Assembly (NCBI GenBank): GCA_020832305.1
Contig: JAFIEV010000056.1
Span: forward strand, 1 to 64,000
From: Cyclobacteriaceae bacterium
Lineage (GTDB): Bacteria > Bacteroidota > Bacteroidia > Cytophagales > Cyclobacteriaceae
Length of the DNA stretch: 64,000 nucleotides
Reading direction: 5' to 3'
The notes beneath the pieces were generated by a model, which worked only from the letters and a program-made list of their open reading frames with translations, was not told where the DNA came from and made no database searches. Shown here piece by piece: positions 1 through 9,725 of the stretch (position 1 is the first letter of the stretch; each line of letters begins with the position of its first letter). Both the position numbers and the translations under genes were made by a program.

Positions 1-102
1 AATCACTTAATAAACCTTAAAATAGCACTTTTTGATGAATCTACCAAAAATTATTGCCTTAGATTCAAATAATAATTTTTGCCAAAAACCCGGCAGAAAC
101 TA

Positions 103-3100
103 TCAAAAAAAACGTTTTTTGCGTTTTCGGACAGAGACTAAATAGTTAAACGACAAATCCGGCTTGCCATTTTCCTTTATAATGCCAGGCCTTCCAAAAG
201 CATCATAAACGATTTCAGTAATGGTTGTATTGCCGGATTTAATTTTTAAGATCCTTCCAAAAGCATCTGCTTCATATGTAAATATTCCATCACTGCTTAA
301 GGTACCATCTGTAAAATGTGTATAGGCATTGCTTCCATCATTCTGAATTCTGTGCCCGGCTTGATAGCTGTAGTTTTTGTCGGGGAATCCTGTTTGGGCG
401 TATTTGATGCGCGCATCGGAAGGATTATAGTGAAAATTTTCTTTATGTACAGCGCCAGCAGAGGAGGCAGAAATCACCCCGATAGCGGCATCATGTTCAG
501 CCTGATTTGCAGCACCGGGTACAGATGAAACAAAACCATTGACTGCGCTCAGCAATCGGTATTTGTCATCAAATTCAAAATAACTGAGTTTAGGATTCGA
601 GCCTAAGAGAGCTTCCACTTTCCTTAGGTTCGCCGTATTGTATCGATATTCAACGGACTCATTCAGTCCTGCTGGATTTGTTGCAGAAATTGAGGTCAAC
701 CGTTTCCTTTCATCGTAATTGTTTTTAATGGCAACACCGATACCAAAGGTCATTTCTCCCAAAAAATTGGGGCCGCTGGGTTTAAAAGTTGCCAGCAGGT
801 TATGGCCGGAACCTAATGTGCCGTTTACTGTTTCCTCGATACGGGTCAGAATACCATTTACATCGTGAAAGAGTTTTTCTGTTCTTCCATCGGGATACAT
901 TTTTGTTACTTCTCCCGATGCATCATTGTAAGAGCAGATTATTGAATTCCCGTGGTTGGTTTCTTCAAGCAAGCGGCTTTGGCTGTCGTATTTGCGCAGC
1001 ACCTCAATGGCGCCGGCTTCTGCCGATACTACCCGGTCTAATCCATCATATGTAAATTCGTGCGTATCAACTTTTATTGTTGGCGCTGGGAATGCTGTGT
1101 TTTCAATTTTTACAATACGATTGGATGCATCATACTCATATGCCATTACCACACCGCTGCCTAATTGTTCTTTTATAATTTGGTTATTGTCATTGAAAGT
1201 TTTGGTGCTAATAAATCCATTGGGATATTCTACCTTAACATTGCGGCCAACAGAGTCAAAGCTATATTGTGATATTTGCCCCATCGGATCAATAAATGAA
1301 GTAATTCTTGACATAGTGTCGAGGATCCATTGCTTTGTGATGTTTAATCCTCCGGAATCTTCTATTTCTTTTATTTGGTTATTGAAGGAATTGTAAAACA
1401 ATTCTTTTCTGATACCCAGCTGGTCAGTAAGACTTACAAGCAGGTCTCTGTCATCATAACGGCTTATAATTTTGGCTCCATCCGGTTCTGCCATGGCGGT
1501 TTGCCTGTTCCTTGCGTCATATTCAAATTCTTTAAAAATTACTGATACAGAGCCGTCCGGTTCTTTATGGTGGTTTTCCGTCTTGATAAGATTTCCATTT
1601 TTATCATAAAAATTATGCACTTCATTTCCCAGAGGGTCTGATTCAAGTTGAAGTCTTCCCAATGAGTCATATTGATTTGTAGTGATACCACCCCTGTTGT
1701 TTACGAGCTTGACAACACGGTCCATATTGTCATAGAAGAAAATGGTTTCCAGGTTTTCAAAGACAGTTGGATCGTTTGCAAATGACTTTATGGTTTCGGT
1801 AATTTTTCTGCTCTTTTCGTCATATGTAAATGACCTGAAAGCAAGTTGACGGATAGTGCCCGTACCATCGTCACCTATGGTTTCCTGTGATGCCAACAAA
1901 TCATTCGGAAGCCATTTGTAATGTATTATCGTTCCGTTTGACAAGGTTACTTTTGACAACCTGGCAAAGCCATCATATTCATAAAGCGTAGAAATGCCGA
2001 ATGGATTAGTTTCTATAGTGATATTTCCCAAGCGATTATACACATGCTTTTTTGTCCTTTTCTTTTTACCATCTGAACCGACCAGAAACTCACTTAACAA
2101 CAAGCCCCTTTCATCGTAAAGCCTTAAAATTTTACTGCCATCAGGGTTAATTATGCGTTTGGGAAATCCCCTGTAATTATTGCAAATCTTAAATGTTCTT
2201 GCATCAGTGGTATTGCTGCTCAGCACATATTTTGCCGGATAACCCAATACATCCCTTTCAGTTTGATCGTTAATAAGGTTGCCGCTTATAAGAGCATCAT
2301 CATAATCCCCTTTTGGCCTTTCTGAAAGGATCACTTTTTTATCTGCGTCATAATGAAGGGTATACACGGCCGTTTGACCATCTACAGCAGGCAAAATTGT
2401 TTTTTCAGACAATCCAAGTGCATTATATACCTGGCTGGTTACATTTCCCTTAGCATCGACTCCCTCTGACACATAGCCAAAGGCGTCATATTTCATGTGT
2501 TCTTCTGCATCTAATCCTCCAACATCAAAAACCTGCCTGACTAAGCGGCTCTTTTCATTTCCATTAAGGCCGTATTCGAGTTCATTTCTTACGCCATTTG
2601 GCAATATGGAAGCCGTTATCTGTCCTTTGCTGTTATACTCATAGGTCGTTTTAGCCAATTGTATTGTTCCATCGGGTAAGGTAGCATTTGGCTGAATCAG
2701 TTCAATTAATTTACCAGAGTTGGTTGGTGCTGCTGGTGTGATATTGAAATCATATTTGTAGGCAGTGGTTGCCCCTGTTTCATTTCTTTCTTCCACGAGG
2801 AGTTGATATATCGGCTCATAATTACCTCTCCATATAATGCGACTTGGGGAGGGGAAACCCGATGCGGAAGTAATTTCTTTTCGCAAAAGTTTGCCCCTCA
2901 TACGAGGATCGGGGTTGGTGAAATCAAATATATTTAGTTCTTCGCTGCCATCAGGACGGGTTGTTTTAGAAGGATTTCCCTGTTCATCAAATTCATATTG
3001 CCATGCCACCACCCGGAATGATTTATCATTACTTAAACGATACCTTCGGTCCAGCAGATCCCCTCTGTAGTTAAATGTGTATGTTTCCAATCCAAAATCA

Positions 3101-4458
3101 GGATTCATTACTTCTACCTGCACCGCAGGGATATTGATATAAAGCGGATTTGCCGGAACCCACTGGAGTTGTGTGTATCTGAATTGATACAAAAATGCGC
3201 CATAAAGTTGTTCTGTAACTTTTGCATAGCTCCATGAGGAAGGATCCTGCTCATATTTATTTTCGACATATACATTGCCTTTGTCATCCTCCACCCGTAA
3301 AATATTATGTCGTAATGCGGGTAGTGCCCATGGTTTTTCATAATGATAAATGCGCTTTATTCCATTGGGATGGCCGCTAATTGCAGGCGATTTTACACAT
3401 ACCAGGTGCATGGTTTCTTCATCGTGATCATACTGAAACTTTCTGCCGGCATGATCGGTCACACTTACCAGCAGGCCACATTGGTCGTAATCAAATCTAA
3501 AAAACCGATCATCATCGTCTTTAACTTCTGTTAACTTGTCTTCAGGTCCATACGAAAACTGTAGTTGATTGCCATGTCTGTCTTTTAGCCACAAAATGGG
3601 AATCCTTTCTCCATCAATCCATCCGGCCGGCCTTTCAAAACGCAAAATTAACCCGCCTTCGGCTTTTAATTCAAATACCTGGGCTAATGCGGGGATTCTT
3701 TCCAGTTTTTCAAACACGCCTCTTTGTGGCTCAAAATTCACTCCATCAAATTTGAATATTTCCTCATGAAGGTTCCTCCAAAGGGCAATATCTCCATTTT
3801 TTAATTCCCGGATAAAAAGGTTAAAGTTGTGATCCCAGTTCCATCCGAAGGGACCAAATGAAGCAGCTCCACTTTTGTAAAACCTTGTAAAAGAAAGTGG
3901 CAGAACGGTATTTGGGATTTCCAAATCAGTTTCCTGTATGTAGAAGGCACCATTAGATATATCTACCGGGTCACCGGCATTGGTTTGTTCCTGAGGTTGT
4001 TCTCCGCCATGAGTCGGATGTGGAATCCCCTCGGGAGGCCTTCTTTCTTCTTCACCAGGTGTGTGAGTACTTTCATCGCCTGATCCCGAATCTCCTGTTT
4101 TGATTCCTGTTGTATTACCATCAGGCGGGGCAGAAGGGGCTCCTTGCTGATTTGCAGAATCACCACCCGCATTCGCAGGATTACTTTCAGATATGGGGGG
4201 AGTAGATGGAGGAGGAGGACTTGCGGCGTTTTGTGCCTGACAGGCTGCATCGATTCCAGACCAAAATCCCGGTGTAGTGTCAGTTCTGCCAATGTTTGGG
4301 TTTGTTGTTCTTGCAGCATTATAAAATGCAATTGCATCGCATGGGTTATCAGTTTCATATTTGCTTCCAGCATTATAGGTAACAGAATTTCCATTGTTAT
4401 CTGTACCATATTGGAAACTATTTGCGCCATTTGGCACTGTTAAAGTATACTTAGCCAT
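103..4458 (-). CDS. RHS/YD-repeat protein with DUF6531-like start, no C-terminal core
   Basis: This is a 1451 aa protein made largely of YD repeats (patterns such as YDxxGR and YDAFGR recur through the second half). A DUF6531-like opening at about residues 163-240 contains DPVDISNGAF and FTRFYKS. In RHS proteins these repeats wind into a shell that encloses a toxin or forms a surface filament. The first ~85 residues are a small unrecognised domain, followed by a proline/glycine-rich linker. I see no signal peptide. The protein stops inside a repeat, in a lysine/arginine-rich tail, without the usual RHS-associated core or a variable toxin domain. It may be a 3'-truncated gene or a scaffold that never carried a toxin. 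It is the last gene of a three-gene unit, 12 bp after the 289 aa gene. The family is certain; the role is not. Confidence 0.9.
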   Translation of the reverse strand: MAKYTLTVPNGANSFQYGTDNNGNSVTYNAGSKYETDNPCDAIAFYNAARTTNPNIGRTDTTPGFWSGIDAACQAQNAASPPPPSTPPISESNPANAGGDSANQQGAPSAPPDGNTTGIKTGDSGSGDESTHTPGEEERRPPEGIPHPTHGGEQPQEQTNAGDPVDISNGAFYIQETDLEIPNTVLPLSFTRFYKSGAASFGPFGWNWDHNFNLFIRELKNGDIALWRNLHEEIFKFDGVNFEPQRGVFEKLERIPALAQVFELKAEGGLILRFERPAGWIDGERIPILWLKDRHGNQLQFSYGPEDKLTEVKDDDDRFFRFDYDQCGLLVSVTDHAGRKFQYDHDEETMHLVCVKSPAISGHPNGIKRIYHYEKPWALPALRHNILRVEDDKGNVYVENKYEQDPSSWSYAKVTEQLYGAFLYQFRYTQLQWVPANPLYINIPAVQVEVMNPDFGLETYTFNYRGDLLDRRYRLSNDKSFRVVAWQYEFDEQGNPSKTTRPDGSEELNIFDFTNPDPRMRGKLLRKEITSASGFPSPSRIIWRGNYEPIYQLLVEERNETGATTAYKYDFNITPAAPTNSGKLIELIQPNATLPDGTIQLAKTTYEYNSKGQITASILPNGVRNELEYGLNGNEKSRLVRQVFDVGGLDAEEHMKYDAFGYVSEGVDAKGNVTSQVYNALGLSEKTILPAVDGQTAVYTLHYDADKKVILSERPKGDYDDALISGNLINDQTERDVLGYPAKYVLSSNTTDARTFKICNNYRGFPKRIINPDGSKILRLYDERGLLLSEFLVGSDGKKKRTKKHVYNRLGNITIETNPFGISTLYEYDGFARLSKVTLSNGTIIHYKWLPNDLLASQETIGDDGTGTIRQLAFRSFTYDEKSRKITETIKSFANDPTVFENLETIFFYDNMDRVVKLVNNRGGITTNQYDSLGRLQLESDPLGNEVHNFYDKNGNLIKTENHHKEPDGSVSVIFKEFEYDARNRQTAMAEPDGAKIISRYDDRDLLVSLTDQLGIRKELFYNSFNNQIKEIEDSGGLNITKQWILDTMSRITSFIDPMGQISQYSFDSVGRNVKVEYPNGFISTKTFNDNNQIIKEQLGSGVVMAYEYDASNRIVKIENTAFPAPTIKVDTHEFTYDGLDRVVSAEAGAIEVLRKYDSQSRLLEETNHGNSIICSYNDASGEVTKMYPDGRTEKLFHDVNGILTRIEETVNGTLGSGHNLLATFKPSGPNFLGEMTFGIGVAIKNNYDERKRLTSISATNPAGLNESVEYRYNTANLRKVEALLGSNPKLSYFEFDDKYRLLSAVNGFVSSVPGAANQAEHDAAIGVISASSAGAVHKENFHYNPSDARIKYAQTGFPDKNYSYQAGHRIQNDGSNAYTHFTDGTLSSDGIFTYEADAFGRILKIKSGNTTITEIVYDAFGRPGIIKENGKPDLSFNYLVSVRKRKKRFF
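107..120. other. A/T-rich perfect palindrome at the 3' end of the RHS gene
   Basis: AAAAAACGTTTTTT is a perfect 14-bp palindrome that contains the last codons of the RHS gene. It could be a weak terminator or a homopolymer site where a frameshift removed the C-terminus. Positions 1-102 hold no gene that I can see. Confidence 0.4.
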
Positions 4459-4470
4459 AATTTACAACTG

Positions 4471-5340
4471 TTATGAAATTGCAATAATTATTGCCTTTTC
4501 ACCATTCCACACTACATCCCCTTCATTTAAGTTCAATGATGGTTTTTCGGTCAGGCAACTTGCTGAATGCGTTAAGAAATAATGGATATCCTTATTTATT
4601 TTATTGGTTTCAGAGACTGAACATCGTCTACCCAAAACAGATTTTATTTTAGTAGGCATTTTCTGGTCGGTTATAAATCTTTCTACTAAAATCAGTTCTG
4701 GACTGCCATTATCAGAATTATTCCTGCAGTGAATCTCAAAAGAATTTTCTATCCATTCATTACAAATAACCGTGACTTCAAAAGGCAGGTATTCATTCTT
4801 TACTGAGGATATTTCCAATACCTTAGCCATATTTGCATCAGGAAATGATTTGCTTATGACCTGTAATTTTTCTGAAGTTTCTTTAAGCTCTTTTGATGCT
4901 TCAAGATCACGTGCCACATTCAAAACAAAAGTTTCTCTTTTATCAGAATAATTCATGGAAACCTTCCAGACACTTGATGTATGGCCTTCCTTTATGTTCC
5001 AGATCTCTGCTTTCAAATCATCTTTTTTGTCTGCGGATGGATATTGTCGTTCCAGGTATTTTAATGCAGCCAGGGCCGATTGCCCGAATGAAAGCACCTT
5101 GTGATTTTTTGCCAATTCAAGGAATTTAATCAGGTCATCATTGGTATCTGCTAAGGATTGACCTATCATTGCAGCATGGCGATGCCACAATTCGATACTC
5201 ATTTTCCCGGCTATTGCTTCGCTTAGTAAACCCCTGCTTATGATTCCATGGAATGGCATGGTTGAATTAATTTCAACCATACCGTTTTCCGTCAGATGGA
5301 ATGGAAGCTTATCAGGGCCAAAAAAGAACCGAACTTTCAT
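4471..5340 (-). CDS. Unknown 289 aa protein, middle gene of the RHS unit
   Basis: I do not recognise this family. The protein has no signal peptide or membrane segment and is soluble in composition. Residues ~115-210 faintly resemble the N-lobe of a protein kinase or aminoglycoside-phosphotransferase fold: a strand-rich stretch with SSVWKVS, then FVLNVARD, a charged helix, and a hinge-like VICNEWIE. The invariant lysine position carries Asn and no catalytic loop is visible, so activity is not implied. The gene lies 4 bp after the 698 aa gene and 12 bp before the RHS gene on the same strand. It is therefore almost certainly co-transcribed and could be an adaptor or chaperone for the RHS protein. 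That role is inferred from position only. Confidence 0.75.
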   Translation of the reverse strand: MKVRFFFGPDKLPFHLTENGMVEINSTMPFHGIISRGLLSEAIAGKMSIELWHRHAAMIGQSLADTNDDLIKFLELAKNHKVLSFGQSALAALKYLERQYPSADKKDDLKAEIWNIKEGHTSSVWKVSMNYSDKRETFVLNVARDLEASKELKETSEKLQVISKSFPDANMAKVLEISSVKNEYLPFEVTVICNEWIENSFEIHCRNNSDNGSPELILVERFITDQKMPTKIKSVLGRRCSVSETNKINKDIHYFLTHSASCLTEKPSLNLNEGDVVWNGEKAIIIAIS

Positions 5341-5344
5341 TCAA

Positions 5345-7441
5345 TTACTTTTTAGATGACCTGTTTCCTCTGTTTTGTCGATGATTTTCTTTCGGATCTT
5401 CAGGATTAAATTTCACACCCATTAAATTCAGTTTGAGAAGCCGAATGTCTTCAGGCTTTAAACCGGTCACATTGGCTAAGCGCTCAGCCCGCAGCGACAG
5501 CAAATCTCTATGCGTTATTTCCTTTGCTTTTTTGCCAAAGTGTTTTTCAAGTTTTGGTATTATTTCTTTGGGTACATCCTTTTCAATGCCTTCATTTAAA
5601 AGCTGCTTGCCCACATTGTACTGCACGAGTTTGAATTCTAACTGTTTTGCAAAAAAATCAGTTTCATAAAACTTTCTAAGCTCAGCCGTTGGATCATTCA
5701 GGCTTTTTATGGTTTCTGTTTTGATGAAATTACTAAGTTCATTGGCAAGGCGGATGGTGTACTTAACATCTGGTTTTTCATGCATCTGCAGTTTTTTGAT
5801 TTTATCTTCACATTCTTTGCAGGTACCTCTTGTGTGTTCATGTCGTTCTTCAGCAGATTTATTTAGCTGTAAATCAGAGCTTGAGCTTGAGCTTGATGCG
5901 AACTTAAATTTATCCAGATATTTTTCAACACTTAAGTTCCCGGGTATGGGTTTTATCCCAACCAGGAATTCATCTATATGAAATCTGTCTATCTGATTTG
6001 AGCAGCAACATAAACCACGTGTGGTTATCATTAGAACTTCTTCTTCTCCAACCTGTTGTGTAGGTGAAGTTGATATTAAATTAACTTGTACCTGTCTTCT
6101 GGCAAAGCCACCTCTTTTTTGAATTTCATCAGGACAGTTAGCACAAACCTGACCTCCTTCCAAAAGGCCTAACTCAAAGCAGTTTCGGCCTTGTGCTTGT
6201 GCCTGAATAGTTAGGCTGCTGCCATTTGGAGTAATTTGAACTGAACTGCTTCCATTGCTATTCTGGTTAACCAGGTCATTAAAGCTTTCAATCCTAAAAC
6301 CAGGGGGTGGATTATAGATTTTTTGATCGGCTGCCTTTGTGATATAACATTGATATTCAACATCCCAACATTCCCATAGGAAACATGCCCGCGCTCCAAC
6401 GATTTTTTCAGCTTTTTCATCGTTTTTCGTGGGGATAGGTGCTACGGCATTTGCCATTTCAGAGATATCTGATTTTCTTTCATAATCCATAACCGGCGTT
6501 TTGGTCAAGTGACTGGTGTCCAGTCGCAGGGAAACGCAGAAATCTTTTTGATCTTTAGGTTGCGCAACTACCATAAAGAATTCCTGTATCCCTTCAACGG
6601 GCCTTGGGCCTCGTACAAAACCAGAAGGTTCTTCTAAGGTGTGTGGCCTGGGTTGTACAAAGAAAACAACCCTGTTTGTACCGGTGTGGTAACTATTAAG
6701 CAGGTTATACATTTGAGAGATATGCGTAGAAAACGCAAAAGTTTCCCGTTTTTCTTGTCCGACATCCGATGAACGTGAAGTTAAACTTTCATCTGCATTT
6801 ATTCTTTTGGTACCCCATTGTCCGTTAGGTGCCTGATAACTAAAACCTCCCCCGGTACCTGCATAAGAGGCGTTCATGCCAAAACCGCCTCCACCCATGT
6901 CTATATCCAGTATTTCGAGTGACTGGGTAGATCCGGCCGATTTAGTGATGTTGAGTGATTCAATAGATCGGGAAGATCTTTCTTTGGTGTCAGTCGCCAA
7001 TTCGTATAATTCCCTCTTTTTTGGTTCAAAATCCATAAAAAAGGGATAATCCTTTAATGGTAAATCGGGCTTTTTGCCATGAGGCCCTACCACAACCTGC
7101 AAAATGGCGCCATTACATGGATGGTAGCTGTTTAACAAATCTTTCAGGACTTCATTGCTAAAACTGGTGCTTGCATCAACTCCACCCCATTTGATCTTAC
7201 CCTGAATTTCTTTATCAAGGGGTTGATATCCAGTTATGGTTGCAGTAACTTTTAGATAAGTAATATCGTAATTTGGAAACAATTGATACTCATCTTCGGG
7301 CTTGAATTTAAATACAGCCATTGAGGTTTGCCATTTGGCCGGTAATCGCCTATCACATACTACCGGATCAATCATATCCTCTGTTACACAAATACGTTCC
7401 CATGGAATGTCTGTCGGAAGGTTTAATTTGAAATTTGACAT
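5345..7441 (-). CDS. Unknown 698 aa protein, first gene of the RHS unit
   Basis: I do not recognise this family with certainty. The N-terminal ~140 residues are strand-rich. A very glycine-rich segment follows at about 180-215 (MGGGGFGMNASYAGTGGGF), then a conserved-looking block with SYHTGTNRVVFFVQPRPH at ~250. The second half has several cysteine pairs: CANC, a CCC cluster, and HTRGTCKEC with a flanking charged helix. These could bind metal or be a redox feature. A serine run (SSSSSSS) precedes a helical, charged C-terminus ending in RGNRSSKK. There is no signal peptide. The gene heads the unit with the 289 aa and RHS genes. The glycine-rich stretch between strands could be a membrane-inserting hairpin, but this is speculation. 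Confidence 0.78.
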   Translation of the reverse strand: MSNFKLNLPTDIPWERICVTEDMIDPVVCDRRLPAKWQTSMAVFKFKPEDEYQLFPNYDITYLKVTATITGYQPLDKEIQGKIKWGGVDASTSFSNEVLKDLLNSYHPCNGAILQVVVGPHGKKPDLPLKDYPFFMDFEPKKRELYELATDTKERSSRSIESLNITKSAGSTQSLEILDIDMGGGGFGMNASYAGTGGGFSYQAPNGQWGTKRINADESLTSRSSDVGQEKRETFAFSTHISQMYNLLNSYHTGTNRVVFFVQPRPHTLEEPSGFVRGPRPVEGIQEFFMVVAQPKDQKDFCVSLRLDTSHLTKTPVMDYERKSDISEMANAVAPIPTKNDEKAEKIVGARACFLWECWDVEYQCYITKAADQKIYNPPPGFRIESFNDLVNQNSNGSSSVQITPNGSSLTIQAQAQGRNCFELGLLEGGQVCANCPDEIQKRGGFARRQVQVNLISTSPTQQVGEEEVLMITTRGLCCCSNQIDRFHIDEFLVGIKPIPGNLSVEKYLDKFKFASSSSSSSDLQLNKSAEERHEHTRGTCKECEDKIKKLQMHEKPDVKYTIRLANELSNFIKTETIKSLNDPTAELRKFYETDFFAKQLEFKLVQYNVGKQLLNEGIEKDVPKEIIPKLEKHFGKKAKEITHRDLLSLRAERLANVTGLKPEDIRLLKLNLMGVKFNPEDPKENHRQNRGNRSSKK

Positions 7442-8158
7442 GCTGTTTAAAATTTTAGGTTATAGGTTTAATTATATCAATGAAGCAGGAAAAGTCTGTT
7501 TCACTGAAGGAGACGAATAGGAAAGGTGTTAATTCTGTTTCAGGTTTGATTTTAGGGGTGGCGGCTCAACAGATCGGCCGGCCGGTTTAGCTGTTTTAAA
7601 TTGTATACACGAAAAAACAGTTACACAATATGTGGAACATCATTTTTACGTCAAGTGCGCAAGAATGTCTGGCTTATAGTTCGATCTGACTATTTTACAT
7701 TGTCCTGGGGCATGTTTTTTTATACAGTCATTATCGTTTTAAACTGACTTTTGCGTAATTATCGGTAATAGATACCAACCTTGTGTAAGGCGGGGTGCGA
7801 AACACAAAGTTGTCAATATGCAGAAGCACTTTACTAAAACTTGCTCAACTTGTACCGAAGAAAAAGGAGACAAGCTGGCCTGATGCAGGACCATTGTGCC
7901 TGTAGCACAATTATGTATGTGAAAGGTCAAAAAAAAAATTGAAATATGAAAGGGAAGTTTAAAGAAAATTTAATCAAATTTTAATCAAATTTTAATCTCT
8001 GCTGCTTAATTGATATTTTTTACAAGTACAGAAGTGCAAGGGAGACATAATATTGTCTGCAAATACTTAAATATGAATGGGTTAAGAAAGTATTTTAAAA
8101 TATTGGCTCCAATACTGATGATGTTTCGGACAGAGAACGATGTATATATAAAAAAGCC
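7442..8158. other. Intergenic region between divergent RHS unit and lipoprotein gene
   Basis: About 720 bp lie between two divergent genes. I see no convincing coding sequence, RNA gene or strong hairpin. Short open frames here lack start context and protein-like composition. The region must hold the promoters of both flanking units, and possibly remnants of decayed sequence. Confidence 0.5.
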
Positions 8159-8530
8159 ATGTTTTACCACAGCCGATTTCTGTTAGTATTATTATTTGCA
8201 ACCATGTCAATAGTTTCTTGTCGGGAGGATGATGAGGGTCAGGGACCTTTAGAAGGGAATGGGAACATCACTTTTTACATTAATGATCCTATGCCATGTC
8301 ATGAGATCATCATTACATTCAGCGCGCCTGGTGGCAACGAGACTCAGGGCAAACTAAGGGGCGATCGCGTATTTGATGGGGTGCCCGAATGCTCTGTTGT
8401 ACCATCTATGAGTTTTATGAACCGTTCTTATGGTAAGTATTCATATACGGTGGAATGCGGTAGTTTGTCATTTTCAGATGAATTGGTGTTAAATACCCCA
8501 TGTCATACCATTAAGATTACAGCACCATAA
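8159..8530 (+). CDS. Small predicted lipoprotein of unknown function
   Basis: This 123 aa protein has a hydrophobic N-terminus ending in a lipobox (SIVSC, Cys about residue 21), so it is probably anchored in a membrane facing the periplasm or outside. The acidic stretch EDDEGQG just after the cysteine resembles a Bacteroidota lipoprotein export signal that directs proteins to the cell surface. The mature part is short and strand-rich, with four cysteines (near MPCHE, VPECS, VECGS, TPCH) that could form two disulfides. I do not recognise a family. It stands alone, with about 100 bp before the convergent GNAT gene. Confidence 0.7.
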   Translation: MFYHSRFLLVLLFATMSIVSCREDDEGQGPLEGNGNITFYINDPMPCHEIIITFSAPGGNETQGKLRGDRVFDGVPECSVVPSMSFMNRSYGKYSYTVECGSLSFSDELVLNTPCHTIKITAP

Positions 8531-8631
8531 GACGATAGGAGTTAATAGTTGGTTTCACACAGACATAAACCTTAGTGCCTTGTATCAAAATACAGGAATT
8601 AAGCCTTCATTGCTAGTGCGGACCATTGAAA

Positions 8632-9081
8632 CTATAATATTTTTTCAAAACAAATGCTACTTTCTACATTTTGGTATTGTCCGTAATTCGGGATGACTCT
8701 ATAATTGCTTTTTCGATATAAACCGATTGCTTCATGCATCTTATCACCAGTTTCCATAATACATTTTTCATATCCCAACTCTTTCGCCCAATTCTCTAAT
8801 TCTTTTAAAACAATTACTGCCACACCTTTCCCACGCATTTCTAAAGGCACATACATTCTTTTTATCTCTAAAGTTTTTTCGTCATATTCTTTTATGGCAC
8901 CACAGCCAACAGGCAGGTTATCTTTGTACGCTACTACTGCATTTTTTATATGTTCAATACCATTAAATTGAACAAAGAAGTCATTTGCTTCTCCGTTTCT
9001 GGTAGCTAAATCTTTGTCGAGTTCAACAATTAAATTTCGAAAATCTTTATTGTCGGAATTAGTTCTGATAACGCTTAACAT
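8632..9081 (-). CDS. GNAT family N-acetyltransferase
   Basis: This 149 aa protein has the full GNAT fold pattern: a central strand AVVAYKDNLPVGCGAIKEY, then the acceptor strand LEIKRMYVPLEMRGKGVA, whose RGKGVA is the acetyl-CoA pyrophosphate loop. A helix LKELENWAKELGY follows, then the C-terminal ETGDKMHEAIGLYRKSNYRVIPNYGQY motif. Such enzymes move an acetyl group from acetyl-CoA to an amine; the substrate cannot be read from sequence. Length is normal for a single-domain GNAT. The gene appears monocistronic, with a 640-bp region upstream that contains a dispersed repeat. Confidence 0.9.
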   Translation of the reverse strand: MLSVIRTNSDNKDFRNLIVELDKDLATRNGEANDFFVQFNGIEHIKNAVVAYKDNLPVGCGAIKEYDEKTLEIKRMYVPLEMRGKGVAVIVLKELENWAKELGYEKCIMETGDKMHEAIGLYRKSNYRVIPNYGQYQNVESSICFEKIL

Positions 9082-9425
9082 TTTAATTTTTGGTTTAATG
9101 GTTTGTCTTGATTAATACTAAGGTCAGTCTGTTTAAAAACCTTCTTCAGGTTTCTATGATTAACTGGTGGGCAAAAATAATAACCATGTAAACGCTTTTA
9201 CAGCCAGCTTTAAAAATTTTCCGCCGAAAAAAATACAATTATGTGATACAATGTTGGTGATAAACCGCGCGCTACAAACGCTGCTTATCGTATTGAAAGA
9301 TTTATTATATATGCAAGATTTGGCCATCCTTGTTGTAGATTAAAGCGAAACCGAAACCGCGGAAAGCGTAACTTTCGGGACAATGGCGATTTTGCTATAC
9401 ATTTACCTATACCATGATATCCCCA
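9082..9425. other. Intergenic region, no gene seen
   Basis: This A/T-rich region lies upstream of the GNAT gene and holds its presumed promoter. I see no open frame with protein character. It runs directly into a copy of the dispersed repeat. Confidence 0.4.
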
Positions 9426-9706
9426 GATGCCGTGGTTCGTGTCCTCACGAAACACTATAAAAAGCTTAATATCAATTAATTAACATTTACCTGCCTAAAA
9501 TTTGGAGATAAGTTAAACCCTGATTGATTGCTTATACCTGATTTTACTTTGTGCCTCATTGATTAACGTTAACCGTTTTGTGCCGGGACTATATTTTCTT
9601 TTCGCTGACCGGCTTTCAGACACTGCTTTTCATTGGTGGCAAGGGCACAAGTCGCACCTGCTTGCCTGTGAGGCTGGGACTTGCGCCAGTAGGGGACGTT
9701 GGTGAT
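9426..9706. repeat. Dispersed repeat family 1, copy A
   Basis: About 280 bp resemble copies at 11082, 12271, 19380 and 21147. Conserved blocks in order are: a hairpin TTCGTGTCCTCACGAA within a GATGCCGTGG context; ACACTATAAAA; a spacer ending in TTTGGAG; a block with GATTAACGTTAACCGTTTTG; GCCGGGACTATATTTTCTT; and an end with CAAGTCGC and GACTTGCGCC, able to pair. The repeat ends about 20 bp from the stop codon of the propeller lipoprotein gene. It has no coding potential. Confidence 0.8.
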
Positions 9707-9725
9707 ATGATTCCTTATCGACAAT

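Noticed and set aside
4893-5129. Plus-strand frame inside the 289 aa gene
   Set aside because: It is antisense to a gene with clear operon context, and its protein has no family resemblance.
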